Of a stretch of 64,000 nt of DNA, positions 34,161 to 45,057 are shown piece after piece. A model generated the notes under the pieces. The model was not told the origin of the DNA, searched no databases, and saw only the letters and a list, made by a program, of their open reading frames with translations. A program made the position numbers and the translations under genes. Origin of the DNA: Ananas comosus (Eukaryota; Streptophyta; Magnoliopsida; Poales; Bromeliaceae); NCBI RefSeq assembly GCF_001540865.1, contig NC_033621.1, positions 8,265,537 through 8,329,536 on the forward strand, given 5' to 3'. Numbering within the stretch: position 1 is the first letter of the stretch; every line of letters starts with the position of its first letter.

Positions 34161-35237
34161 TATACAGATCAAAACTCTCCAATTAGAGCATACGTGTGAA
34201 GTTGTCAATAGGTGTGAAAACAAGAATGCTACAAAAGGATGGATTGCAAAAAGAATCATTAATTGGCTAAAAAATGAAGGTGATATACCTGTGAGTGAAT
34301 TGTCTAAAAGACTTAAAGAGCAGTATGGAAGGTTGGATTTGCCCTATTTAAGGGTATAGAAGGGCAAGGAGCTCGCTATGACCCAATTACATGGAAAGTG
34401 GGATCTATCATTCTTAGGAGTTTTTTATTTTTGTGAAGAGATTAGAAGAAGAAATGTAGGAAGTCATACACAGATTAAATTGATAGAGTTGGAGGGTAAA
34501 CAACATTTTCAGCGAATGTTTATTGCTTTTGGGGCTAGTATTCAAGGTTTTCTAAGAGGGTGTAGGCCATATGTCGGTTTAGATGGAGCTCATCTTAAGG
34601 GTAAATTCAAAGGGATTATTGTTTCAGCAATTGCATTGGATGGAAACAACTCAATGTTTCTAGTTGCATATGGTGTGGTTGAGTCAGAAAATGCAGAAAG
34701 TTGGGAATGGTTCCCGGTAGCTCTCAAGGAAGCTATAGGTTGTCCTAATGGTTTGGTTCTATCCAGTGATAGGCAAAAAGGCTTAGATAAGGCCCTTCTA
34801 GCTGTCTATCCTACTGCTGAACATCGTGAATGCATGCGTCACTTATATAGTAACTTCAAGAAACGATTTCGAGAATATATTTTGAAGAAACATCTATGGG
34901 GAGCAGCTAGGGCATATAAAGTTCAGCATTTCAATACCATATGGAAGGGGTGCAGATGACAGATAGTAGAGTGGATGATTACTTAAGAGAGAATCATGGT
35001 CATGTATGGAGTCGCTCTTTATTTGGAATAGATGCTAAGTGCGAACAAGAAACCAATAATATCTCTGAGACTTTTAATTCTTGGATCAATAAAGAAAGGA
35101 ATAGACCGGTGATAGATATGATGGACGCCATATGGCAGAAAATAATGATTATGATGAACAAAAGAAGAAGAGATGGAGCAAAATGGTCAACAAAGCTTGT
35201 ACCAGGAGCAACTAAGTATATCAACAATTTGACCAAG

Positions 35238-35324
35238 GTAAATATAAAAACCTGCTTGTTGTTTCTTACTATAAATTATTTCTAAACAAGCAAACTTACA
35301 AAACTTGTATTGTGTTAATGCTAG
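35238..35324 (+). other. Intron in MULE transposase
   Basis: 87 bp, aag|gtaaat to gctag|gatctt. Removing it keeps the frame between the NNLTK end and the DLGNYKVLRC start. Confidence 0.8.
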
Positions 35325-35881
35325 GATCTTGGAAATTATAAAGTGTTGAGGTGTAGTGATGAGCAAGCGGAGATAGAGGGGCCTAATTCAAGATGTGATA
35401 TAAGGTTGGATGAGAGGACATGCACACGTAGAAGATGGCAAGTCTCCGGATTGCCCTGTGTACATGCAATTGCTTTTATAGCTAAGATGAAACTCAATGT
35501 TGAAGATTATGCATCATCATACTTCACTGTGGAGAGGTATCGAGATGCCTATTCATTAAATATTAAGCCATTGCCTGCCCAAGAGGAATGGAAAAAGAGT
35601 GATATAGGTTTTAGTGTGTTGCCACCTATATTAGCAAGACCTGCTGGCAAGCCACGAAAAAAGAGAATAAGGGGAGCAGGAGAGATGATTAAGAGAAAAC
35701 ACAAATGTGCTAGATGTGGTGGTTTTTGCCATCATGCAAGAACTTGTAAGAATACTATTCCAGTAGCAGATTCTACCCAACAATCTAGAAGGTAATTTTT
35801 TTCTTTCAACCTACTATATTATCTTTCATATTTTTCACTAGTTTCAATATCTAGATATAGTAATCGTGAACTTCTTTTCCA

Positions 35882-36291
35882 GCAACATAAGAAGAAAAAA
35901 AAGTGGATCGCAACAACAAGAGCACGATTCTGAACATACGGCAGCAACGATATCACAGCAACAAAAAGGGTTATTTCATGATGCTACATCTTTCCATCAA
36001 GCTATTATCTTATCTTTCATTTTTCTTATAATCTTAATTTATAATTAGTGACTTTAAACTTCGATTTCAGTAAGAAAAGGAAGAGAAATAGTGGATCGCA
36101 GCAACAGGAGCTAGCTCAAGATGTAGCGGCAGGGGCTGTACAGCAGCAAAAGGGCAATACAGCATCTTCAAGGTAAATATATTTCCATACAGCATCTTAG
36201 TCTTAAGTGCTAAATTCAGTAACTTTAAACTTCATTTTTAGGAAGAAAAGAAGGAAAATTAGCGGATCGCAGCAGCGGGAGTTAGATTCTT
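35882..36291 (+). repeat. Three tandem copies of a short terminal exon in the MULE
   Basis: Blocks starting at 35882, 36071 and 36242 each follow an acceptor (ttttccag, gatttcag, ttttag). Each encodes a basic cluster followed by SGSQQ, e.g. RRKKSGSQQQE and RNSGSQQQEL. Spacing is 170-190 bp, and the intervening introns share gaactt-type sequence. The first joins in frame to the exon ending 35791 (phase 2). Copy number may vary between elements. Confidence 0.65.
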
Positions 36292-36389
36292 AAGTTGCAG
36301 CAGAAACATCACAGCAAAATGCGACAATTCTCTATTCACAACAGAACTCAACCATTTCTAGCATACATGCAAATAGATTACTAGGTTGA

Positions 36390-36670
36390 GAATGCTCTGT
36401 TATTTTTTGGATGAATGCTATGTTATTTTTTGGATGATGATGACCCTATTTTTTTTTTGGATGATGATGACCCTATTATTTTTTGGATGATGATGGATGA
36501 TGATGGCCTGTAATTTTTTGGATGCTGATGGCCTATAATTTTTTGACTGATGATGACCCTGATATATTTTGGATGTGGTGACTTATATTTTGGAGCTTGA
36601 ATGATATTATTGTTATTCATGAAACAATTGTTATTTATGATGACTTATATTTTTGGATGATGATGGAATT
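36390..36670. repeat. Imperfect 'ttttttggatgatgatgaccc' repeats
   Basis: About eight diverged copies of a 25-30 bp unit lie between the two convergent genes of the MULE. They probably fall in the overlapping 3' ends. Confidence 0.8.
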
Positions 36671-36880
36671 GTTGGTATACAATTGTTATTCATGAAAGTT
36701 CTGCTATGATGTAATCCAAGTAATTGCAAATATTGAATGAATGCTTAAATAAGACACCCTACATAATAATACTTCTTTAACAGAGATAAACTATTGTAAT
36801 TGCATCCTGTAAACCAACCCAATTACATAAAAATTATATAATACTCCATCATATCATGTATTAAATAGTCCATCATATAT

Positions 36881-37306
36881 CTAAAATACTCCCCTTATCA
36901 GTATATCAAGGATTACAATACAGAAAAGTAATTTAAGCCAAAATAGAACTTTCACTTCCATCCTTTGAATTTTTTGCTCAGTGGCTTCTCCAATTGCTTT
37001 TAACTGATATTTTAGATCTAAAGTGCTGTGTTGCACATCGTCGGTCCATAAAAAATAATTACAATGTCCAACTCCTTCAACCTGCAAAGAGAAAAAAAAT
37101 TTCTTATATATTATTCGTAAGATATAGTCCATGTAGTTAGAATATACAATAGCTTATCTTACCCCCCAATTTAGGCAACGGTAGAATCGACGTCCTTGGC
37201 TTGTTGGCTGCTTTGATACCCATATTCTATAAGATCTTCCGCAGTCGCAAACAGGAATTTGTGCACCAGGAGTTGATGCAGATCTCTCACTTAGATGGCT
37301 CGTTAT
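36881..37306 (-). pseudogene. GRF-type zinc-finger protein with C-terminal membrane segment, inside the MULE
   Basis: Exon 1 (37306-37163) encodes PVCDCGRSYRIWVSKQPTSQ followed by GRRFYRC. Exon 2 (37081-36881) begins VEGVGHCNYFLWTDD. Joined across an 81-bp GT-AG intron in phase 0, these give the complete GRF zinc finger (CxC...GRRFY.C...C.YF.W.D), which is thought to bind nucleic acid. The rest is a short coiled coil (about residues 64-90) and a hydrophobic segment (VLFWLKLLFCIVILDILI) near the C-terminus, about 114 residues in total. The codon where ATG is expected is ATA (37306-37304), so this copy may have lost its start. Its product's role in transposition is unknown. It runs convergent to the transposase. 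Confidence 0.75.
37082..37162 (-). other. Intron in GRF gene
   Basis: On the minus strand it starts gtaagat (37162) and ends tttgcag (37082). It splits the GRF domain between its third and fourth cysteines. Confidence 0.8.
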
Positions 37307-37399
37307 GGCTAGAAGTGAGGCAAATAAGGGAAAAAAAAAAGCTAATAGATGGAGAAGTAAGCTTGACTTATTTTTTAGCCATGGATGTGCTTTTATAAT

Positions 37400-37712
37400 G
37401 TTAGAAAAGAAGGTTACCGTTGAAATGACCGTTGGAGGGTAAATAGGAAACGATTTTGATATTTGAAAGGCAAATAAAAAAAGTATTTGCTACATGAAGG
37501 GTATATAAGAAAAGTTAGTTACGGTACAAGCGTATATTGGAATGGGCAAAATGGTAATTTTTCAGAGATAACGGCAGCTAACTGACGGAACTTAACTCCA
37601 GGGGTATATTAGAAAGACATGGAGCATAAGAAGGGTATTTTCAATATTAGCCTTCTAAGGGGGGTAAATAAGAAAATCGAAAACTTTTCATGGGTATATA
37701 GGCAATTGCCCC
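37400..37712. repeat. Right subterminal/terminal region of the MULE
   Basis: The outer end reads inward (minus strand) GGGCAATTGCCTATATACCC. Inside are at least five copies of a ggg-ta-ata-agaaa motif (e.g. gggtaaataggaaa, gggtatataagaaa, gggtaaataagaaa), which may be transposase-binding sites. The partner terminal repeat on the left is missing, so the outer limit is inferred. Confidence 0.55.
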
Positions 37713-38625
37713 TAAAATTTATACTATTATTAATTAAAATAATAAGGATATCGTTACATATATTATGAATAAATTATATAAAATAAATTATTATTATATA
37801 TAGTAAAATAAATATACTATTTGAAATTAAATTGTTACATAAAATATTATATTATAAATTACTATAGAAATAATTTTATAAATAATTTTATATAAAATAC
37901 AGTTATATAAATTAATTATTTTATTTTTAAAAATATATTTAGACATTATTTTATACTTTTTATCCAAACGCTACTAAGGATATCCTCTAGAATATCCCCG
38001 AATGCATCGAAATATAAATTTACAATTGTTCTATCATATACCGGAATATCCTCTATTCTCGGGAACAACAAAAGTTGTTCTTCAAAATTTAGTTCTCCAA
38101 CCAAACGCAGCTTAAAAGTATCCAGTAAAAGGTGGGGAATATTATTGAAATGGATTTGAATTTGATCTCTACTTTGTCTAAAATATTTTTGTCCACCTGC
38201 ATGTATTATAAATTGAGAGTAGATCAAACATGTTTATTTTGTATGCTATGAAATCTAAAAGGTCAAGAGTGCATAACATCATTTGACCTAGGAAAATTGG
38301 GTTATTAACCCTTTTGCTATCTTAGAGGAAAAGTGCATGATATGTTATAACATACTATGAGAATTTGGAACTTAGATGACATACTAGAGATATGAAACCT
38401 AGCAGAGAACTTAAGTTGTGGAACATAGTAAAACATAAACAACTATGTGAACTTGAGCTAAAAAATAAGGAAACGTATGAATGAACTTAGTGGATATTCT
38501 AGAAGTCATGGGAACTTAGGATCTGAACTAAGCTACAAGTCTGCAACTTTTCGCAAGTGTTCATAATAGGAGATGTTGATTTTCCTCGACTTCCTACTCG
38601 ATATTGGGAGATGCCGATTACCCTC
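37713..38625. other. AT-rich region and F-type LTR remnant
   Basis: 37713-37960 is very AT-rich with no signal seen. 37970-38230 has a gene-like base composition but only short ORFs. 38270-38560 has repeated gaacttag and gaaacctag blocks, as in the middle of the long LTRs (compare 1300-1620), and is probably an LTR remnant. Confidence 0.35.
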
Positions 38626-39854
38626 TGTCACCTCCCGGACCGATTTAAAAGCCTTTTTATGATAAACACTATTTTAGAATTCAGAGTTGTGAAAAATGTG
38701 CTTTTTTTTAAAAAAAACTGTCTGGTCCACGTGACGTACAGACCCACCACAAATACAAAATTTCTCTGTTCGCACAGACAGAATCTCGCTTGTATTTTCA
38801 CGGCATGCCATCTTATATACAAGATCCAGAATCAACAATTACATTCCACATTCACAACCATTCACAGACATTCAATCACATCAATGTATGTATAGAGATC
38901 GATTCAGCAAAAGCTATTACTTGAAAGCGCTCCCCGCCTAGAAGCTTTACTTTAAAATTCTATGTAAACTTCAAGCGAAAGCCTCGAAATCTATCTTAAA
39001 AACTGTTTTCCACACAAAAATGATACACTTTAAAAATAACTACCACGAGGGGTAGAAAACCGAATAATAAGATATGCAGAAACCAAATACCATAAATCTC
39101 GAAACTCCGAGTACACGAGTAAGCGAAAAACCAAAACCACACAAGTCCGAATCCAATAAAGAAGTATCATCTAACTGAACCATTTATTTCATTAATTACT
39201 ACCACTAAGTTAGAGGAATTTAACCGAGTAACCACTAAATCCGCTTGCTAGTACGTCGTCCTGCCACACCGTGACCCGTCCCTTCATCCACATTACTTGG
39301 GGAAAAGAGGATGTGATAAACCACAAACAAGGTTTTTCAGTGGATACGACCGAGCCACGAAGGCAAGTCATAATCACCGAAAAACAAAGGAGAACAGGTA
39401 ATACAAGTACACATGCCACATCACAAGAAAGGACTACAATAGTAAAAGTAACAAGTAGAGTGAACGAACAAGTAACAAAAACTACTACTATAACAGGAGC
39501 ACAACCGAGCAGATGCCTCAAAGGTAAGTAATCCAATTCAACCCAATCTGGTGCCTGCTATATTGGTTCGCAGACCCTCAAGCATTGCTTGTCACATTGC
39601 TTGCACCGACCTGACCCATGCTTCCACTGGATGACCATCCGAATAGTACACCACCTGGTTGGTGGCCAAACCGATCAGTGTCATGAATACACCCAAGTGA
39701 ATACACCCAAGTGTTGTAACTAAGTCATGTAATATGCTCAATACAAAACAGCAAAATTTGATGCCTTCATCAAAACCAGATGCTTAGCGTACAATGCATG
39801 CCGAATTTGATTAATTGGAGCAATACTCAACAGAAGCAATAGAAATGGAAGTGC

Positions 39855-39859
39855 CTGGA
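39855..39859. repeat. Target-site duplication of copia element (ctgga), left
   Basis: It matches 45058-45062 exactly. Confidence 0.95.
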
Positions 39860-40071
39860 TGAAAGAAGGGCTAAAGAGCATGCCCTCATGAGTTGTATTA
39901 ATGAATATATATCGTACAAGAGATTGTCTTACTGTAGTAAGAATGACTACTATAGTAAGAGTATAACTAGGATTACATGCTATATAATCCTACTCTATAG
40001 AAGGCAATGATACTACTCTATATAAGGTAATAATACACAATATCCTAATATAGATAAAATATATCGTAACA
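39860..40071 (-). repeat. 3' LTR of copia element
   Basis: 212 bp, tgaaagaaggg...cgtaaca on the plus strand. In element orientation it is TGTTACG...CTTTCA. Confidence 0.95.
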
Positions 40072-40080
40072 TCCCCCCGC
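40072..40080 (-). promoter_or_regulatory. Polypurine tract of copia element
   Basis: On the minus strand gcgggggga abuts the 3' LTR. Confidence 0.85.
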
Positions 40081-40083
40081 AAG

Positions 40084-42897
40084 CTAAGCATCCGGTGGTC
40101 GGATGTGAAGATTGAACCGCAATATCAAAAACCGAGAGGATGACAGGGGCTTGGTGAAAATGTCGGCAAGTTGCTTGTCAGAAGGGATATGAATTAAGGC
40201 CAAATCACCAGCCTGAACTTTTTCCCGCAAAAATTGATGATCAAGTTCAATGTGCTTCATGCGAGCATGGAGAACAGGATTAGCCGCAAGGTAGGTAGTG
40301 TTGAGATTAACGCAATAAATACTGATAGAGCGCCATAAGAAAACACGAAGGTCACGAAGGAGGCGACAAATCCAGACTGTCTCAGCAAGTGTGTAGGCTA
40401 CAGCACGATACTCTGCTTCAGAACTAGAACGAGAAATAGTGGGTTGTTTCTTAGCGGACCAGGAGATAAGATTTGGCCCAAGAAAAATGCAATATCTAAA
40501 AGTAGAGCGACGTGTATCCGGGCAACTAGCCCAATCAGCATCAGCGAAGGCCACAAGAGAAGGATTGTCGCAGCGAGAGATAGGAAGGCCATAAGTCAGC
40601 GTCCCCCGAATATAACGCAGAATACGTTTGACCGCTTGCATGTGTGGTTCACGAGGTGCATGAAGATACTGGCAACAGAGTTGACGGCATATGAAACGTC
40701 CGGTTTGGTGAAAGTGAGATACTGGAGAGCACCAACGATCTGACGATAAGTGTATGGATTATCAAGAAGATGCCCTTCATAGGAAGAGAGACGAGATGTT
40801 GGCGAAAGAGGAGTAGAAACGGGCTTACTGTCAAGAAAACTATGTCGCCGAAGCAATTGATACGCATATTTTTGTTGAAATAGATGAAGACCAGAGGGAG
40901 AGCGATGAACCTCAATACCCAAAAAATAATGCAGCGGTCCGAGATCCTTCATGGCAAATTCGCGTTGTAAAGTAACGATAAGAGCATCGAGAAGAGATGA
41001 GGAACTGCCGGTGACAATAATATCATCAACATACAAGAGGAGAACAAGAGTGCCAAAGGAAGAATGACAAACAAACATTGAGGGATCAGCAGTGCTGCCA
41101 ACAAAACCAATCTCAGAAAGAAAAGAAGTGAAGCGCTCTCGAGGAGCTTGTTTGAGACCATATATCGCTTAACGTAGGCGGCAAACGTGACTAGGAAGCG
41201 AATGATGCACAAAGCCAGGTGGTTGTTTCATATAAACCTCCTCAGAGAGTGCCATGAAGAAAGGCATTCTTCACATCAAGTTGTCGGAGAGACCATCCAG
41301 AGGAGAGAGCGACTGAAAGAACAGTACGAATAGTGGTCGACTTGACAACCGGAGAAAAAGTCTCATCAAAATCAATGCCTTGTTGTTGTTTGTAACCCTG
41401 AGCCACTAGTCGAGCTTTGAGACGCTCAAGAGAGCCATCCGCCTTCTGTTTGACTTTGTAGACCCATTTACAGCAAATAAGATTGACAGAAGGAGGAGCA
41501 GGAACAAGCTCCCAAGTATCATTGATAAGTAATGCATCAAATTCTTCAGCCATGGCAGCACGCCAACCTGCATCCTGAAAAGCTTCATGAAAAGTGGTAG
41601 GCTCAGTAGGAAGACTAGTATGTGTAGAAGCTAGGAAGGAGGTAGACCCAGCAAAATTCCTAGCCATAGATCAAGTAAGCATAGAGTGTGTCCGGATTGG
41701 TAAAGAAGGTTCAGCAGGCTGAGGTGAAGGTGGACTGTCCGATGTGGAAGGCGTCAACTCAACAGGAGAAGGTGAAGCTCTAGCAGCAGTAGGTCGGAGG
41801 GTGTGTCGTCTGGTATAGACTCGGAGTTCAGGTGGACCAGCAAGTGGCAGCATGTTTATCACTAACCTGTGTGGCATCATGATTCAAAGTGTAAGGAAAA
41901 GTCGATACAGTCTCAGATGGTGAAACAGATGCATTTGAACCAACATCCGGAGAAAGGCGTGTGAAGGAAAAACTAGAGATGGCATCAAGAGAGGAAGGAC
42001 TTTCGCCCAATAAGGGAGGATTAGAAAGAAAATGTTGAAACATTTGAAAATTTGAGGTAGTGGGGGAAGATGAGGAAGAAAATTTGAACAGATAAGAGTA
42101 AGAAAAAACAGTTTCAACAAAAGTAACATGACGAGAAATAAAAACTTAACCAGTGCTCGGATAGAGGCAGCGAAAGCCCTTATATTTGCCAGAAAGACCC
42201 AAGAAAACACAAGGAAGTGATTGAGGAGAGAGCTTGTGATCTGCAATGTCCTGAACATCGGGATAACACAAACATCCAATAACTCTGATAAGTTACAAGT
42301 CAGGAGAAGCACAACCATGGAGAATGTCATATGGTGACCGCCCATTTAAAACAGTAAGAGACGGAAGTCGATTTACAAGAAAAACAGCAGTTTGAATGGC
42401 CTCAGCCCAAAAACGAGGAGGCAAGCCAGCTTGGAATAGTAGACTTCTAACAATGTTAGATAAATGCCTATGTTTTCTCTCAGCAAGGCCATTTTGTTGA
42501 GGAGTGTAAGGACAAGAAAATCGGTGAATAATTCCATTTTGTGAGCAAAAACTAGAAAACTTGTCATTTACAAATTCCGTACCATTGTCAGATTGAAAAA
42601 TTTTTATTGAGCTATGAAATATATTTTCAACCATCTTCTTGAACTCGAAAAATTTGTCAAAAACTTCATGTTTAAATTTTAAAAGATAAAGCCAGGAAAA
42701 TCTAGAATAATCGTCGATAAAAATAACATAATATTTGTATCCAGAAACCGAGGGCACAGGTGATTGCCAAACATCAGAATGAACAATATGAAAAGGAAAA
42801 GCAGATGGAGATTCTGAATCATGAAATGAGAGTTTAACATGTTTTCCCATATTACAAGCATTGCAGACAGATAATTTCAGTGCAGAATCAGAAACAA
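40084..42897 (-). pseudogene. pol: copia Pol: integrase, reverse transcriptase, RNase H (broken)
   Basis: In minus-strand order: the HHCC zinc finger ends with CNACNMGK (~42870). The integrase core follows with HSDVW, DDYSRF, QSDNGTEF and the PYTPQQNGLAERKHRH catalytic region (42293-42850). The RT has [25 protein letters not shown] sequence, [11 protein letters not shown] (~41250) and the active site LLLYVDDI intact (~41040). RNase H has ADADWA and SSSEAEYRA (40380-40560), ending at 40084. Breaks are a frameshift near 42898, stops near 42295 and 42150, and frameshifts near 41850, 41250 and 40640. There is also an in-frame stop just before AIYGLKQAPR (~41168). The polyprotein cannot be made from this copy. 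Confidence 0.9.
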
Positions 42898-44424
42898 TTT
42901 ATTATTTTTAATAAATGTAGAAAGAACAGGAAGACTAGGATGACCTAACCGTCTATGCCAGACATCTCCACTAAATCTAGATGCAATAAGAGCTAGTTGT
43001 TGCTTATTCCCTACACTTGCAAGTCTAGAAGAAATTGGATAAAGTGATGTTCCCGAGCTAGGACATCGAAGAAGCTCCTTCCCTGTTTCCTTGTCCTTCA
43101 CAGAGAAACCAGTAGAGTCAAATTCAAAAAGAGAATTATTATCTTGACAGAATTTACGCACTGAAAGTAAATTTCTCTTAATAGTAGGAACAACAAGAAC
43201 ATTTTTTAGAGCAAAAGAGTTAGAAGATGTATTCAATTGAGTTTCACCTGTCTGAGTAATATCAAGTAAATTTTCATTACCAACAAGAATTTTTTCATGC
43301 CCACTATAAGGTTTAGAAGATGAGAGAATACCAGAGTTTGCAGTTATATGATTTGATGCTCCGGTATCCGGATACCAGACTTCCTCACCGGGTTCATGAA
43401 AGTTCATAGCAGCAAAGGTCTGAGAAACTTCATCAGTAGCGAAAGAATGATTGAAGCGTTGTCTGCACTGAAAAACAGAATGATTGAACTTTCGACATAT
43501 TTGACATTGTATGCCGGACTTCGGAATGTATGATTGTTGATTTGGAGTGTAAGATTGTTGAGGATAATTGGGTTGAGACTGTGGGTAGATTCCAGGAGAT
43601 TCACAACCAGAATAGTGTCTACCACGACCAGAATAGTGTCTACCACGTTGTCCTCGGCCTCCATGATATCTACCTCCACGGCCTCCACGATTACCACGTC
43701 CACGATTGGCATAAAGAGCTTCACTGTCAATAGTGGGAATAGCAGAGGACGTAGTCACACTAGTGCGACGCTGAACTTCTGTTTCTTCTTGCATCAAGAG
43801 TGGACGAAGTTGTTTAAAAGTTGGCTTATTTCTGTGTGTGCTTAGAGCACTAACAAAACCTCGATATTTCTCTGGTAGCCCTAGAAGAACAGTCATGACC
43901 AAATTATGGTCTGACTCAATTTCACCAATCGCCTGAAGAGCATTACCAATCGTCTTGATCTTTTGCATGTAATCACTCATGCTCATTGAGCCTTTCTTGA
44001 TGCTCCGCAATTCAAACTTTAGAGAAAAAGCCGTGGAAGCAGTCTTATCAAGAAAATATGCCTCAATAATTCTCCAAGCATCATATGCAGTTTTAGGTGA
44101 GCTAGAAACAACCATATGTAATATGCTAAGAGATAAAGTGGCATTAATCCATGAAAGTATAGTAATATCGTCCTTTTTCCAACTCACATATTCAGGATTA
44201 ATAACCTCCTTCTTATCAGCAGTATCGATAGTCTGAGAAGGCACAACACTAGTTCTGTCCACATGTTTTGTAACACCAAAACTTTCTAGAATATTAAGAA
44301 AGACTTGTTTCCACACAAGATATGTGGAATCGGTAAGTTCTAGTGGTATGAGAGTTTTGATATTAACAATTGGCAAATTTGAGGTAGAAGAAGACATGTT
44401 TACTACCTTAAGATAAGGATCCAC
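42898..44424 (-). pseudogene. gag: copia Gag-protease region
   Basis: An open frame of about 510 codons starts at ATG 44424 or, more likely, at 44397 (MSSSTSN, fits family starts). The UBN2-type gag core has YLVWKQVFLNIL, SWINATLS and KFELRSIKKGSMSMSDYMQK. A Gly/Arg/Tyr-rich stretch and a degenerate knuckle CQICRKFNHSVFQC follow. The protease has WYPDTGASNHI (catalytic D-T-G present, ~43365). The pre-integrase domain has VWHRRLGHPS. The frame is lost just after this motif. Gag packages element RNA and the protease would process the polyprotein. Confidence 0.9.
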
Positions 44425-44626
44425 CCCTAGATAAGAAAGAAAGATAAATCAGAATGTAGCGGATGTGAATAAAAAAAGAACCTGAATTCTACCACATGAG
44501 AGGAACCACTTATCACAAAATAAGATCGACCGCACCAAGAAAAGAACCGAGCGATACGAGCAACCAACAGTAGGACAGTCTGAGCGGCACCAGAGGAGCA
44601 AAGAGGAATCACAGAAAGGCTGAAAA

Positions 44627-44738
44627 TACTGTAGCAGAAATACTGTAGCGCTGGTACTGTAGCATCAGTACTGTAGCGTTGGTACTGTAGCGACAGTACT
44701 ATAGCAATGATACTGTAGCAGTACTGTAGCAGTACTGG
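44627..44738. repeat. tactgtagc repeats in copia 5' leader
   Basis: Eight near-copies of tactgtagc with 12-15 bp spacing (some read tactatagc) lie between the PBS and gag. On the element strand the unit is GCTACAGTA. Confidence 0.9.
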
Positions 44739-44833
44739 AAAGATAGAAAACCAAAAGAAAAGACATTTATAGAAAAAGGTGAGATTTATGGTGGATGGTG
44801 GTTATGAATCGATATCCCCACATTAGGGTTCCC

Positions 44834-44845
44834 GCTCTAATACCA
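44834..44845 (-). promoter_or_regulatory. Primer-binding site of copia element
   Basis: On the minus strand tggtattagagc directly follows the 5' LTR. It has one mismatch to the initiator tRNA-Met complement. Confidence 0.9.
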
Positions 44846-45057
44846 TGAAAGAAGGGCTAAAGAGCATGCCTTCTTAAGTTATATTAACGAATATATATAG
44901 TACAAGAGATTGTCTTACTATAATAAGAATGACTACTATAGTAAGAGTATAACTAGGATTACATACTATATAATCCTACTTTATAGAAGGCAATGATACT
45001 ATTCTATATAAGGCAATAATACACAATATCCTAATATAGATAAAATATATCGTAACA
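44846..45057 (-). repeat. 5' LTR of copia element
   Basis: 212 bp and colinear with 39860-40071, with about 12 substitutions and no indels. Confidence 0.95.

Larger units (their letters stand above)
34161..36300 (+). pseudogene. mudrA-type MULE transposase (5'-truncated, broken)
   Basis: The N-terminal MULE DNA-binding region is cut, and coding begins around KTLQLEHTC. The transposase core (34560-34850) includes YVGLDGAHLKG (first catalytic Asp), SSDRQKGL (second Asp region) and AEHRECMRHLYSNFKK. A NNISETFNSWI motif and then a SWIM zinc finger (WQVSGLPCVHAIAF, 35432-35480) follow. A basic tail and a knuckle CARCGGFCHHARTC end the main part. Breaks are an in-frame TAG at 34357-34359 and a one-base frameshift near 34950. 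A GT-AG intron at 35238-35324 joins exons in phase, and another begins at 35792. Further short basic exons follow to ~36290. Confidence 0.8.
34161..37712. mobile_element. Mutator-like element (MULE), left end missing, with two convergent genes
   Basis: The element contains a mudrA-type transposase on the plus strand and a GRF zinc-finger gene on the minus strand. Its right terminal region (37400-37712) ends ataggcaattgccc. The left end is absent: the junction at ~34160 falls inside transposase coding sequence next to LTR R4. The sequence has no N there. Confidence 0.7.
39860..45057 (-). mobile_element. Complete Ty1/copia element, 5.2 kb, minus strand
   Basis: Identified by 212-bp LTRs at both ends, perfect ctgga target-site duplications (39855-39859 and 45058-45062), PBS, polypurine tract and gag-protease-integrase-RT-RNase H order on the minus strand. 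By eye the LTRs differ at about 12 of 212 positions, nearly all transitions, so the insertion is not recent. The coding region has several frameshifts and stops and is inactive. The short LTRs and a gag with an atypical knuckle would fit an Ale/Retrofit-type lineage, but this is not certain. Confidence 0.95.

Noticed and set aside
37946..38227. 93-codon minus-strand ORF
   Set aside because: AT-rich flanks and no domain; could be a MITE interior but no ends or duplications were found.
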